The notes: generated from the sequence alone by a model not told the origin. Numbered from the stretch's first letter, positions 45,420 through 54,352 are shown. The stretch: 64,000 nt of DNA from Desulfobacteraceae bacterium (GCA_014237395.1 JABZFP010000030.1:744001-808000), one strand, 5' to 3'. Made by a program: numbers and translations.

Positions 45420-45744
45420 TTCGTCCCCCGATATTCGGGCGAGTCGCTTCAGCATGCCCAATCGAAGAAGACGGGTCTTTTTCGCCCATAAAGAAATGCC
45501 TATAGGGCTACCGATTTGTCTGTAGAATAATCTGCCAAAATTATCGATGTGTTGCAAGCCTTATCAGGACCATTCTCCTGATCTGACTAATGACGCCATC
45601 GGGGCTCCATGCCCAGATTAGGACCTCTGTCAGGCTTCGCAAGGGGGAAGGGTTTATTCCTGAAAGGGGTTTTGGTCTAAGCGACTCCCACAGCGTGCAG
45701 GACCGAAGTGAGTGAATCGATCTGGGGCTGTCCGGCCTTTCTCG
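45420..45744. other. Intergenic region, nothing clear
   Basis: The 325-bp gap lies between the TAXI gene start and the stop of the alkyl sulfatase gene, both on the minus strand. The promoter of the TAXI/kinase pair should be here. No convincing promoter, terminator or repeat was found. Confidence 0.4.
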
Positions 45745-47721
45745 TCAGGGCGTGACGATATTGAAATCCCCTTCAGGCCTGTCCAGCAGCATCAGAAACG
45801 CCAACAGGTCCGTGCGGCTGCCGGAGACGTCCAGCTGGTCGGAAAAGAGCGTTTCCTTCAGGCCGGCCCGGCCGGTCAGCATGCGCACGAACAGGTCGTG
45901 GGTGATGTTCAGGGTTACATCCGCTGCGGGGTCCGGCGGTGATGCCTTGTGGCGCAGGACGGCGTTCTTCAGGGTCAGGACATACCCTTCCCCGATATCG
46001 GTAAAGTCGATGTTCAGCACCATGGCCTTCCCCGCGGCGGCCGGCCCGTCCAGCCTCACCGCCATGCTGTCGAAAAACTTCGACGGCGGTGTCCGTTTGA
46101 GAAGTTCGTATGCTTTGTCCATGTCCAGGCCCTTGTCCGGTGTGCCGTGCCGCAGTTCATGGGCGGCCGTCAGGTAGGCACTGCGCCAGACGCCGGACTC
46201 CGCCTGGTAGCCCAGTTGGTCGTAGGTGCGGGCCAGCAGTAATTTGGCCTCCTGATGGTTCGGTTCGGCAAAGACCAGGTGGTTGAGCACTTCGGCCACC
46301 CAGCGGTAGTCGCCCTCATCGTAAGCGTTGCGGGCCTTGGTCAGGACGGCTTCCGCACCGCCCATGCAGGCCACATAGCGCTTGGCGGATTCTTCCGGCG
46401 GCAGTGGGTTCAGGTGGGCGGGGTTGCCGTCGTACCATCCCAGATAAGCCTGGTAGACCGCCTTGGTGTTGTGACTGAGGGTGCCGTAATAGCCCCGGTT
46501 GGCGAAAAACATGTCCAGCGATTCCGGCAGTGTCACCTGCTCGGCGATCTCCCGGGGCGTGTACCCGGCATTGGCCAGCCGCATGGTCTGGTCGTGAATG
46601 TATTGATAAAGGTCCCGCTGTTTTTCCAGAAAATTTAGAATTTCCTGGTTTCCCCAGATGGGCCAGTGATGGCTGGCAAAATAGATGTCCGCACTGCCAA
46701 ACAAGTCGATGGCCTCATCGATGTAATGGCTCCACTTGTATGCATCCCGCACCTTGGCCCCGCGCAGCGTATAGATATTGTGCATGTTATGCGAAACGAT
46801 CTCGGCCCCGCAAAAAGCGTTGAAATCCGGAAGATAAAAGGTCAGCTCGGCAGGTGCTTCCGATTCGGGGGCATATTGGAAGACGAAGCGGACGCCGTCG
46901 ACCGTCATGGCCTGGGGCGTTCGATCCACGATCGTGTTCGGCGCCAGAATGCCGAAGTTGCCGAAGGGAACCCTTTTGCCGAGCCCCGTGTCCACATATC
47001 CGCGCGCCGAAGCCGGCAAGTTGCGGCCAAACTGGTAGGCCGCCCGACGGCCCATGGCAACGCCGGCAATGATGTTTTCACTGGTGGCTTCGTCCATGAA
47101 GCCCCGGGGGGCGATAATCGGAACATGTCGTCGATCGGTTTCGTCGGCCGCTAAGACCCCCAACGCACCGCCGAAATGATCGATATGGCTGTGGGTGAAG
47201 ATAACGGCGGCCACCGGGCGGCGTTCCAGGTGCTGGCCGGCAAACGCGAGTGCGGCGGAAGCGGTCTCCCGGGTGGTGAGCGGGTCGACGACAATCCAGC
47301 CGGTGTGGCCCTCGATGAGGGTCATGTTGGCCAGGTCGAACCCGCGCAGCTGGTAGATGCCCGGCGTTACTTCGAAAAGTCCGTGAATGTTGTTCAGTTT
47401 GGCCTGTCGCCACAAACTGGGATTGACACTGGCCGGTGCCGGGCCTTCGATGAAGTTGAACGACGGCATGTCCCATATCACAGCGCCGTCGGCGTCTTTG
47501 ACCTGCAGGTGCGGCGCCGACGCGATCAGTCCTCGCCGGGCTTGCTCGAAATTGCCCTGATCGTCGAGCGGGAGCGTTTCGCGGACGCGGTCATTGATCC
47601 TGCGCGTCATCTCCGTCGGGGCGCTGAAGCCGGCGCCATCGGCATTTTCGGCGCTTTCGGGGGAACAGCCAATGACGGCCAGTATCACGACAATCAGGAG
47701 TGCGGCAGCAAGATGCTTCAC
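45745..47721 (-). CDS. Alkyl sulfatase, metallo-beta-lactamase fold (SdsA1-like), lipoprotein
   Basis: A 658-residue enzyme. GGAGG six nt upstream sets a GTG start at 47721. The N-terminus is a lipoprotein signal (AALLIVVILAVIGC, lipid Cys19). The zinc-binding motif THSHIDHFGG and a further DHFGGALGVLAADE / SHNMHNIYTLRGA region belong to the SDS-hydrolase class. The C-terminal ~130 residues form an SCP2-like domain that binds the alkyl chain (FFDSMAVRLDGPAAAGK..VLNIDFTDIGEGYVLTLKNAVL). It should hydrolyse sulfate esters of primary alcohols, giving alcohol and sulfate, anchored at the membrane facing the periplasm. It lies 22 bp after a sigma-54 activator gene, suggesting co-transcription and control by it. 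Confidence 0.93.
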   Translation of the reverse strand: MKHLAAALLIVVILAVIGCSPESAENADGAGFSAPTEMTRRINDRVRETLPLDDQGNFEQARRGLIASAPHLQVKDADGAVIWDMPSFNFIEGPAPASVNPSLWRQAKLNNIHGLFEVTPGIYQLRGFDLANMTLIEGHTGWIVVDPLTTRETASAALAFAGQHLERRPVAAVIFTHSHIDHFGGALGVLAADETDRRHVPIIAPRGFMDEATSENIIAGVAMGRRAAYQFGRNLPASARGYVDTGLGKRVPFGNFGILAPNTIVDRTPQAMTVDGVRFVFQYAPESEAPAELTFYLPDFNAFCGAEIVSHNMHNIYTLRGAKVRDAYKWSHYIDEAIDLFGSADIYFASHHWPIWGNQEILNFLEKQRDLYQYIHDQTMRLANAGYTPREIAEQVTLPESLDMFFANRGYYGTLSHNTKAVYQAYLGWYDGNPAHLNPLPPEESAKRYVACMGGAEAVLTKARNAYDEGDYRWVAEVLNHLVFAEPNHQEAKLLLARTYDQLGYQAESGVWRSAYLTAAHELRHGTPDKGLDMDKAYELLKRTPPSKFFDSMAVRLDGPAAAGKAMVLNIDFTDIGEGYVLTLKNAVLRHKASPPDPAADVTLNITHDLFVRMLTGRAGLKETLFSDQLDVSGSRTDLLAFLMLLDRPEGDFNIVTP

Positions 47722-47743
47722 GACAGACCTCCGGAGCAGGATG

Positions 47744-49159
47744 TTAGGGTTTGAAATCTTCTTTCCGCAAACCAAGGCGCTTCATTTTGTTGTAAAGGCC
47801 GCGGGGGTGGATACCGGCGATTCGGGCCGCCTGGTTGACGCGCCCCCCTGTCTTGGCAAGGACCTTTGCAAGGTACAGCCGGTCCACCTGGTCCATGACG
47901 TCCTGGTGGATTTCCGGCAAGGTCTTGCTCAGCATATCGTCTGTTTCCAGCGACACGCCCGGTAAAAGCGCACCCTCGGCCACGGCATCGCCATGGAAGA
48001 CATTGGGCAATTCCGTCATACCGATTTCCGTGTTGCGGCATAAGAGCATGGCCCGCTCGATGACATTCATCAGTTCGCGCACGTTGCCCGGCCAGTCATA
48101 GCGGCACAGGGCGTTAAGGGCCTGTTCCGAAAACCCGCTGATCTCGCGGCCGATCTTGTAGCGGAACAGGGTCGCGAAACGGCGCACCATGGCCGGGATG
48201 TCTTCCCGTCGATGGCGCAGGGGCGGGATGGTCAGCATCAGCACACTCAGCCGGTAGAACAGATCCTGGCGGAATGTCCCTTGGGCCACGGTTTCTTCCA
48301 GGTCCCGGTTGGTGGCGGCAATCACCCGCACATCCAGTTCGATGGTCTTCTCGCCCCCGATGGGCTTGATTTCGTAATCCTGCAGCACCCGCAGCAGCTT
48401 GGTCTGGAGATGCAGCGGCATCTCACCGATTTCATCCAGGAAAATCGTTCCGCCGTGGGCAAGTTCGAAGGCCCCGCGCCGGTAGCGGACCGCGCCGGTA
48501 AACGCGCCCTGCTCGTGGCCGAACAGTTCGCTTTCAAGCAGGTTTTCGGGCATGGCCGCCATGTTGATGGAAATGAAGGGACCCACCGAGCGGGGGCTCT
48601 GGGCATGGATGGCCTTGGCCAGGTGTTCTTTACCCACGCCGGTTTCACCGGTCAGGAGAATGGGTGAGTCGCTGGGGATGACCTGGTGGACTTCCTCCAT
48701 GAAAACCTGCATGGCCGGACTTTCCATGACAAAATCGGATATCTTGGGTTCGACCACGCCCCGGCGGTCGTAGCGTTTGTGCTGAATGAACTGGCGCCGC
48801 GACTCCAGGGCCGTATCGATCGCCTCGTAAAGACTGTTTTTGGAAAGACCGGCGTAAAGCACGACGTCGGCCCCGGCAGCGGATAGATGGGCATGCTCTT
48901 CCAGCGAATCGCTGTCGTAAATAATAATCGTGGTGGGGCTTTCCGGCAGCTCGTTGAGGATGGCGATACCGTTGTCAACCGGGCGAAGGACGAAGCTCTC
49001 ACTGATCACGATGACGTCGAAACCGCTGCGCAGTGTATTTTGCCATACCCGGCGGGGGGGACCGCAAACTTCCACACGAACATCGGCGTCCCCCAGTTTC
49101 TTTTCAAGATACTGCTGCAGGCCTTTGTCTTTAAGCGCCAACCCCACGCGAATCAGCAT
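47744..49159 (-). CDS. Sigma-54 activator with degenerate receiver domain
   Basis: A 471-residue enhancer-binding protein. The N-terminal ~120 residues have a receiver-like alternating pattern, but the expected phospho-acceptor after strand 3 is serine (DVIVISESF, Ser53), so phosphorylation there is unlikely. The AAA+ domain is intact: Walker A GETGVGKE (171-178), GAFTGA (218-223), LDEIGEMPLHLQTKLLRVLQD. A Fis-type helix-turn-helix ends the protein (GGRVNQAARIAGIHPRGLYNKMKRLGL). It should activate sigma-54 promoters. Candidate targets are its own operon with the alkyl sulfatase, and the divergent cluster behind the sigma-54 promoter at 49616. Confidence 0.93.
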   Translation of the reverse strand: MLIRVGLALKDKGLQQYLEKKLGDADVRVEVCGPPRRVWQNTLRSGFDVIVISESFVLRPVDNGIAILNELPESPTTIIIYDSDSLEEHAHLSAAGADVVLYAGLSKNSLYEAIDTALESRRQFIQHKRYDRRGVVEPKISDFVMESPAMQVFMEEVHQVIPSDSPILLTGETGVGKEHLAKAIHAQSPRSVGPFISINMAAMPENLLESELFGHEQGAFTGAVRYRRGAFELAHGGTIFLDEIGEMPLHLQTKLLRVLQDYEIKPIGGEKTIELDVRVIAATNRDLEETVAQGTFRQDLFYRLSVLMLTIPPLRHRREDIPAMVRRFATLFRYKIGREISGFSEQALNALCRYDWPGNVRELMNVIERAMLLCRNTEIGMTELPNVFHGDAVAEGALLPGVSLETDDMLSKTLPEIHQDVMDQVDRLYLAKVLAKTGGRVNQAARIAGIHPRGLYNKMKRLGLRKEDFKP

Positions 49160-49693
49160 CGATGTTTTCCCCTTGGAAGTGTCCGGGCCGGCAGATCGTT
49201 TTCGGCTGGATCGGCAGCCCGGCGCGTTTAGCGGCGGGGTGGTCCCGCAGGCCCCGTCGAAACGCCGTAGATGGACGATTTACGGTAAATATTTGCCGGT
49301 ATGGGTCCCATGAGGTGGCGGCATTCACCAATAAAATAAGAAAAATAATACCGAAAAATATTTTTTAACCTGGTTTAGAACAAAACGGAAAAGTTTATAA
49401 CTATTTGTAAAAACTATTTAAATATACATAGTTGCTTCAGGTGCAGCGGACAATGGCCAACGATCATCAGTTAAGGATCAAAAAACAGCATGTGAATACA
49501 GAAAAAATAAAAAATAAGCAATATTATACTTAAAATGGGCTGAAACATCGGCCGTTGGTGGGCACTAAATATAAATAATACTGTAAATTCAGGTATATAT
49601 AAAGTTAGTGGCCGGTGGCACGCAATATGCTTAGTGTTCATGATTTGCAGCACAATCATTCCAACGACCATCAACCAAGGAGAAGCGGTTCTA
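49160..49693. other. AT-rich divergent regulatory region
   Basis: A 534-bp gap between divergent genes. Its second half (about 49320-49610) is strikingly AT-rich compared with flanking coding DNA. It holds two direct AACTATTT copies (49399-49406, 49412-49419) and an inverted ATAGTT (49428-49433), which could be activator-binding half-sites about 185-215 bp before the sigma-54 promoter. AT-richness also suits IHF-type bending. No gene seen here. Confidence 0.5.
49616..49631 (+). promoter_or_regulatory. Sigma-54 promoter
   Basis: TGGCACGCAATATGCT matches TGGCACG-N4-TTGCW with a single mismatch (A for the first T of the -12 element). The invariant GG and GC are exactly 10 nt apart. Transcription would start near 49642, about 50 nt before the 63-codon gene. 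A sigma-54 activator gene starts 457 bp away on the other strand. Confidence 0.75.
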
Positions 49694-49885
49694 ATGAACT
49701 GGCAGGAAAACGACGAACGCCACGAAAATGAGGTTGTCATCCGTGCAAAAAGTTTTCAACGAACGAAGTTCAGGTCTTTCGAAGATGACGACAATGGGGC
49801 TGCCCATCGGGCGAAGCGCTCGGGCAAACGTTCCCATCGTCAGAAGACCATCAAAGATGACTATTGGCCCGACCGGGGCGAATGA
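49694..49885 (+). CDS. 63-residue charged peptide, first gene of the GNAT/ATP-grasp cluster
   Basis: The frame begins at ATG 49694 with AAGGAGAAG (from 49677) upstream. The product starts MNWQENDERHENEVV, is rich in Arg, Lys, Asp, Glu and His, contains almost no hydrophobic stretches, and ends DDYWPDRGE. There is no signal peptide or cysteine. It looks intrinsically disordered and matches no family I know. As the first gene after the sigma-54 promoter and 45 bp before a GNAT gene, it could be a substrate peptide for the cluster's enzymes or a small regulator. Both are inference. Confidence 0.6.
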   Translation: MNWQENDERHENEVVIRAKSFQRTKFRSFEDDDNGAAHRAKRSGKRSHRQKTIKDDYWPDRGE

Positions 49886-49930
49886 GGCAGACAACCCGAA
49901 CGCATTACTTAACGATTGGGAGATCGTCCA

Positions 49931-50902
49931 ATGACCGACGTCCGCGTCTGCAAGGACCTGGGAGAAATCCAGCACCTGTGGCGGCAATACTGGCCGCAAA
50001 AATGTCTTTTTGATTTTTGGCCGGTGAGGGCCGCCTTTCAGCGGCAGTTTCAGCATGACCCCCATTTTCTTGTGGCGGAACGGCAGGGAGACGTTAGCGG
50101 CATGCTGGCGCTCAGCTGGATCGATGAAGAACACTACTTCGGACACTTCCCCGGAGAATTGTGGCACGGCAAGACCTGGTTGGAGCAGAACCGTGTTTTG
50201 GCGGAGGACGAAGAGGCCTTCGACGCGTTATGGGAAGCGGTTCCCGATGTGGCCCAGGTTCGGTACCTGCACCCGGACAGCTATATGCCGACGGGGGCTT
50301 CGATCACCGTAGACGAAGTGGGCTATCTTTTTCGACCGCCCCACTACGATTACGATTTTAACGCTTATCTGGCAGAATTTTCCGGGAAAACCCGTAAAAA
50401 GATCCGGTGCGAAACCGATCGTCTGCATGCACGGGGGGTAACCTTCCGCTACGACCGCCTGGCGGACGTGGACTGGCTGTTTCGCCTGAACCTGGAGGCT
50501 TTCCGGACCGACTCCTATTTCAGCGATCCCCGTTTTCTGAACGCTTTTGAAGATCTCGTCATCTGGCTGCGCAAGCATGATTTGCTGCGGGTGACGTCGG
50601 TGCTCGTGGGGGGTGAACTGGCGGCCGTGGATATCGGTGCCGTCTGGAACGGCACGTATACCGTGGTGGCGGGGGGCGCCGCCCGGGAGTTTACGGGAAT
50701 TGCCAAGCTGATCAATTTTCACCACCTGGAGTGGGCCTGCCGTGAACGTCTGCGTGAGGTCGATTTCCTGTGCGGCGAATTCAACTGGAAAAACCGGTTT
50801 CACCTGATGTCCCGACCGCTTTATAAAATGTCGAAATTCATCACGATCGAAGGTGCCGGCGCACCGGTCTGCACATCGGATCTCATCTGTGCCGCCGGTT
50901 GA
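49931..50902 (+). CDS. GNAT_acetyltr_6 (FemAB/BioF2-like) transferase
   Basis: A 323-residue double-GNAT-fold protein. GGGAG eight nt upstream supports the ATG at 49931; a TTG five codons earlier is also open. The signature region FSGKTRKKIRCETDRLHARGVTFRYD, LFRLNLEAFRTDSYFSDPRFLNAFEDLV and VDFLCGEFNWKNRFHLM fits the FemAB-related acyltransferases of the CelD/BioF2 group. FemAB relatives move aminoacyl groups from tRNA, while others use acyl-CoA. Its 3' end overlaps the next gene by 14 bp if the GTG at 50889 is used, so it is translationally coupled to the ATP-grasp gene. Substrate unknown. Confidence 0.85.
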   Translation: MTDVRVCKDLGEIQHLWRQYWPQKCLFDFWPVRAAFQRQFQHDPHFLVAERQGDVSGMLALSWIDEEHYFGHFPGELWHGKTWLEQNRVLAEDEEAFDALWEAVPDVAQVRYLHPDSYMPTGASITVDEVGYLFRPPHYDYDFNAYLAEFSGKTRKKIRCETDRLHARGVTFRYDRLADVDWLFRLNLEAFRTDSYFSDPRFLNAFEDLVIWLRKHDLLRVTSVLVGGELAAVDIGAVWNGTYTVVAGGAAREFTGIAKLINFHHLEWACRERLREVDFLCGEFNWKNRFHLMSRPLYKMSKFITIEGAGAPVCTSDLICAAG

Positions 50903-52175
50903 AGCGCGAGTCCTCGTCGTCGGAACGACCGCCGACTACATCGAATGGATCCGGGAGCGCCGCCCGGGCCAGGCGCTTTTTTTAACCGATGCCGCGGTGC
51001 GGCGGGAGGCGGAAGAACCGCCGCCTCTCCCGGATGAGGAACTCCTGTGTGATTTGACCGACGAGCGGCAGGTGCTCGAGGCACTGGTGCGCCACCTGGA
51101 GACCTGGCAACTCACGCTGGATGGCGTGGTGTGCTATGACTGCGAATCGATGGCGCTGGCGGCCCGGTTGGCCGGCGCCTATGGTTTATCCTACCCCGGC
51201 GTTCAGTCGGTCACCAACTGCCGTGACAAATTCCGAAGCAAGGTCCTTTGGCAGAAGGCGGGCCTCGAAACAGCTGCCGCGCGCAAGATCGGATCGGCTG
51301 CCGATGCCGTTCACTTTTTCCGGGAAACGGGCGGACCGTGTGTGTTGAAGCCCCTCAGCGGCAGCGGCAGCGAGTTCATCTTCCGCTGCGACAGCGAGCG
51401 GGACTGTGAGCGGTATTACCGCAGCATCGTCCAGGGGGTGGCGCGCCGAAAGGACCACCGCCTCTATCAACCGTATGCCGGGGACACCCCCGATATCATC
51501 GCCGAGGCGTTCGTCGACGGTGAAGAATACAGCTGTGATTTCGTGTTGGAAGACGGCCGTGTCCGGCTGATGCGCATCGCCCGCAAGGTCCTTTTCGATC
51601 AAGACCCCTTCGGGACGGCCAAAGCCTATATCCTGCCGGGCGTCTGGCCCGAGGCCATTGATGCCGATGCATTCGAGGAGACCCTTTACCGCAGCGCCAC
51701 CGCTCTGGGGATCCGGCGGGCGGTCTGCATGCTGGACTTCATCGTGCAGGACGGACGGATTATGCTCCTGGAACTGGCGCCCCGTCCCGGGGGCGACTGT
51801 CTGCCGGCACTGGTGCGCCGGTGCTACGCCCTGGATGTGCTGGCGCTGATGCTGGATTTTGCCCGGCAAAAACCCTTCGCATGGGAGCGTCCGGCGGTCC
51901 ATCCGCCTATGGTGGGGCTGCGGCTGCATGCCGGGCAGGCGGGCACGCTTGTGGGGATCGAGGACCGCGCTTTGCGCGGCGATCCCCGTGTGCAGGAAGT
52001 CCTCCTGCTGCGCCGCCCGGGGCATTGCATCCGACGGCCGCCGGAAGACTATGACGCCTGGCTGCTGGGTCATGTCATTTTTGTGCCCGATGAGGGCAAT
52101 GACATTGGCGCCCAGTGCCGGGAACTCTGCGACAAGCTGACGATCACGGTCACGCCCGAGGCCGGATGCCGATGA
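50889..52175 (+). CDS. ATP-grasp ligase
   Basis: A ~428-residue carboxylate-amine/thiol ligase. The GTG at 50889 was chosen as start (overlap with the GNAT stop); a GTG at 50853 is also open. An N-terminal Rossmann-like pre-grasp domain (ARVLVVGTTADYIEWI, DGVVCYDCESMALAARLAGAYGLSYPG) leads into CRDKFRSKVLWQKAGL and the ATP-grasp fold: GPCVLKPLSGSGSEFIF, IAEAFVDGEEYSCDFVLEDG and MLDFIVQDGRIMLLELAPRPGGD, with the acidic metal-binding residues in the last segment. It resembles PylC/carbamoyl-phosphate-synthase-type amino-acid ligases. It should activate a carboxylate as acyl phosphate and join an amine. The ATGA overlap at 52172-52175 couples it to the decarboxylase. Confidence 0.88.
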   Translation: MPPVEARVLVVGTTADYIEWIRERRPGQALFLTDAAVRREAEEPPPLPDEELLCDLTDERQVLEALVRHLETWQLTLDGVVCYDCESMALAARLAGAYGLSYPGVQSVTNCRDKFRSKVLWQKAGLETAAARKIGSAADAVHFFRETGGPCVLKPLSGSGSEFIFRCDSERDCERYYRSIVQGVARRKDHRLYQPYAGDTPDIIAEAFVDGEEYSCDFVLEDGRVRLMRIARKVLFDQDPFGTAKAYILPGVWPEAIDADAFEETLYRSATALGIRRAVCMLDFIVQDGRIMLLELAPRPGGDCLPALVRRCYALDVLALMLDFARQKPFAWERPAVHPPMVGLRLHAGQAGTLVGIEDRALRGDPRVQEVLLLRRPGHCIRRPPEDYDAWLLGHVIFVPDEGNDIGAQCRELCDKLTITVTPEAGCR

Positions 52176-53470
52176 ACACGTCGAAGTTGCCCCCGGAAGG
52201 GGCCCCGCCAACGATCGACCCATCGCCACGGCTGGCGCCGGACCGCCTGAAAGCGTTTGTCAGTTCATTTTTTGAGCGCCGGGAAACCTATTTGCAGGTC
52301 CTGGCGAAACATCCCGCCCCGCTGTACCTTCAGGAATCGGCTATATTGCGGGCCCGGGCGGCCCGCATGAAAAACGCTTTCCAACCGTTGTTGCCCGAGG
52401 TGGCGTTTTATTTCGCGGTCAAAAGCAACAACCACCCCCACGTGGCCGCCATCCTGATTGACGAAGGGTTCGGGCTGGATGTGTCGAGTGGTCTGGAACT
52501 GGAAATGGCCCTGAACCTGGGCGCCTCCGACATTGTCTTCAGCGGCCCGGGAAAGACCGTTGACGAGTTGCACCTGGCGGTTTCCCATGCCGACCGGGTG
52601 GTGATCCTGATGGACAGCTTCGGCGAACTGGAGCGGCTGGCGGCCCTGACGGCCGAAATGGCCACCACGGTGCGCTGCGGCGTGCGCCTGACCGTGAACC
52701 CCACCGGTCTGTGGCGCAAATTCGGCATCCCCCTGCAGGATCTGCCGGCCTTTTTGGACACCGCCCGCCGGCATCCCCAGGTGACCATGACGGGGCTGCA
52801 GTTTCACACCAGCTGGAACCTTTCGCCGGAACCCCAGGTGGCGTTTATCGCTTCCCTGGGAAAGGTCCTGGCGGATTTGCCGGCGGCGGACCGGGCCGCC
52901 CTGACATTTATCGATATCGGCGGCGGGTACTGGCCGGAACAGGGGGAATGGCTGCAGGCGGCCGGCACGCCGGAGGGAAAGCAGCGCGAGGCCTTCGGCC
53001 GGCCTGCCGGCGACCCGCACGTCCATTACCATCTGTCGGCCGCCCCCATCGAAGCCTTTGCCGAAGCCCTGAGCACCGCCATCCACACGCACCTGCTGTC
53101 GACGGTTGACTGCCGTATCTGCCTGGAGCCCGGCCGTTGGATTTGCAACGATGCCGTCCAGCTGCTGTTGACCGTCGTGGACAAGAAAGCACCGGATCTC
53201 GTGATCACCGATGCCGGCACCAACACCATCGGCTGGGAGCGTTTCGAAAGCGACTATTTCCCGGTGCTCAACCTGACCCGCCCCGCGCTGGTGGAAAAAT
53301 CCTGCCATATCCTCGGTTCCCTCTGTACGCCGCATGACGTTTGGGGGTATACTTACTTTGGTACGGACATTCAGCCGGGCGATATTCTGATGATCCCCAC
53401 CCAGGGCGCTTACACCTACAGCCTGCGGCAGACGTTCATCAAACCCCTGCCCCGCGTGCACACAATTTAG
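52172..53470 (+). CDS. Type III PLP-dependent decarboxylase (LysA/ornithine decarboxylase fold)
   Basis: A 432-residue alanine-racemase-fold enzyme. The cofactor lysine is in VAFYFAVKSNNHPHVAAIL; GLDVSSGLELEMAL follows. Barrel and C-terminal landmarks: VTMTGLQFHTSWN (normally H-x-G-S), FIDIGGGYWPE, CLEPGRWICNDA (E-P-G-R phosphate region) and GDILMIPTQGAYTYSLRQTF. The usual CD..D substrate motif appears as LGSLCTPHDVWG, so substrate choice probably differs from diaminopimelate or ornithine decarboxylases. The ATG at 52172 overlaps the ATP-grasp stop; an ATG at 52166 is the alternative. It may form an amine from the ligase product or substrate. A terminator follows. Confidence 0.87.
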   Translation: MNTSKLPPEGAPPTIDPSPRLAPDRLKAFVSSFFERRETYLQVLAKHPAPLYLQESAILRARAARMKNAFQPLLPEVAFYFAVKSNNHPHVAAILIDEGFGLDVSSGLELEMALNLGASDIVFSGPGKTVDELHLAVSHADRVVILMDSFGELERLAALTAEMATTVRCGVRLTVNPTGLWRKFGIPLQDLPAFLDTARRHPQVTMTGLQFHTSWNLSPEPQVAFIASLGKVLADLPAADRAALTFIDIGGGYWPEQGEWLQAAGTPEGKQREAFGRPAGDPHVHYHLSAAPIEAFAEALSTAIHTHLLSTVDCRICLEPGRWICNDAVQLLLTVVDKKAPDLVITDAGTNTIGWERFESDYFPVLNLTRPALVEKSCHILGSLCTPHDVWGYTYFGTDIQPGDILMIPTQGAYTYSLRQTFIKPLPRVHTI

Positions 53471-53525
53471 CCCGCCAAAGCCGTTTTTTGTGCCACGCGG
53501 CGCGGCCCACCCGGCATGATCCGAT

Positions 53526-53557
53526 ACCGGCGGTTTGACACCCGTCCGGTTTTTTTT
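53526..53557 (+). terminator. Terminator after the decarboxylase gene
   Basis: ACCGG (53526-53530) pairs with CCGGT (53546-53550), with further partial pairing inside, directly followed by eight T residues (53550-53557). It lies 56 bp after the decarboxylase stop and may reduce read-through into the peptidase/kinase genes. A TTGACA (53535-53540) inside it might be part of a separate promoter, but its -10 is poor. Confidence 0.55.
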
Positions 53558-53596
53558 GTGATAACCGGTCGCTGTTAATTATTCTGAGGACGGCCC

Positions 53597-54352
53597 ATGA
53601 CAACGAGTTTCCATTTCGACATCCGTCCCCAGCCGGACAACACGACCTGCGGCCCCACCTGCCTGCATGCCGTCTATCGCTATTACGGGGACCCGGTCGA
53701 TCTGTTTCGGATCATTGCCGAGGTTCCCACCATAGAAGGCGGCGGCACGCTTTCGGTTTACCTGGCCAGCCACGCCCTGCGGCGCGGCTACCGGGCCACC
53801 ATTATTCCTTACAACCTGCAGATTTTCGACCCCACCTGGGCCGATCTGCCGCCGGCGGAGATCGTGGTCCGGCTCCGGCGGCAGCGCGACGTCAAACAGG
53901 GGCCGCCGGACTTCAAGCACGTCACGGATGCCTATCTGGAATACCTCGAACTCGGGGGGCGTCTGCGCTTCGACGTGTTGACGGCCAACCTTCTCCGCAG
54001 CTACCTCAAGCGCGGCATTCCTATCCTGACCGGCCTCAGCGTCACCTATCTATACGGTTCGGCCCGGGAGTACGAAGTTGACGGTCAGGTGATCTATGAC
54101 GATGTCCGCGGCACGTCCTGCGGCCACTTCGTCGTGCTGGCCGGATACAACCGGGAAACCCGCCGCGCCCTGGTGGCCGATCCCTTCCTGCCCAACCCCA
54201 TGTCCGAAAACCAACACTACGCCGTCGCCATCGACCGCCTGGTGTGCGCCATCATGTTGGGTATCCTGACCTATGACGGTGATTTGCTGATCATCCAGCC
54301 GGAGCGCAGAAAAAAAGAACCGCTAAAAATTAAAAATGGTTCTGACCGCTAA
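53597..54352 (+). CDS. C39-like (papain-fold) cysteine peptidase
   Basis: A 251-residue stand-alone peptidase domain. The catalytic set is visible: Gln12 and Cys18 in QPDNTTCGPTCLHAVY, His177 in SCGHFVVLAGYN, and Asp195 in LVADPF, the order and spacing of peptidase family C39. There is no transporter domain and no signal peptide, so it is a cytoplasmic relative of the leader-cutting domains of bacteriocin exporters and of GNAT-linked C39-like proteins that accompany RimK-type ligases. GAGGACGGCCC precedes the ATG. It may cut a peptide made or modified by the neighbouring enzymes. Target unknown. Confidence 0.83.
   Translation: MTTSFHFDIRPQPDNTTCGPTCLHAVYRYYGDPVDLFRIIAEVPTIEGGGTLSVYLASHALRRGYRATIIPYNLQIFDPTWADLPPAEIVVRLRRQRDVKQGPPDFKHVTDAYLEYLELGGRLRFDVLTANLLRSYLKRGIPILTGLSVTYLYGSAREYEVDGQVIYDDVRGTSCGHFVVLAGYNRETRRALVADPFLPNPMSENQHYAVAIDRLVCAIMLGILTYDGDLLIIQPERRKKEPLKIKNGSDR

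Noticed and set aside
47721..47775. Longer N-terminus for the alkyl sulfatase starting at 47775
   Set aside because: It would overlap the activator gene, whereas the GTG at 47721 has a GGAGG site and leads straight into a lipoprotein signal.
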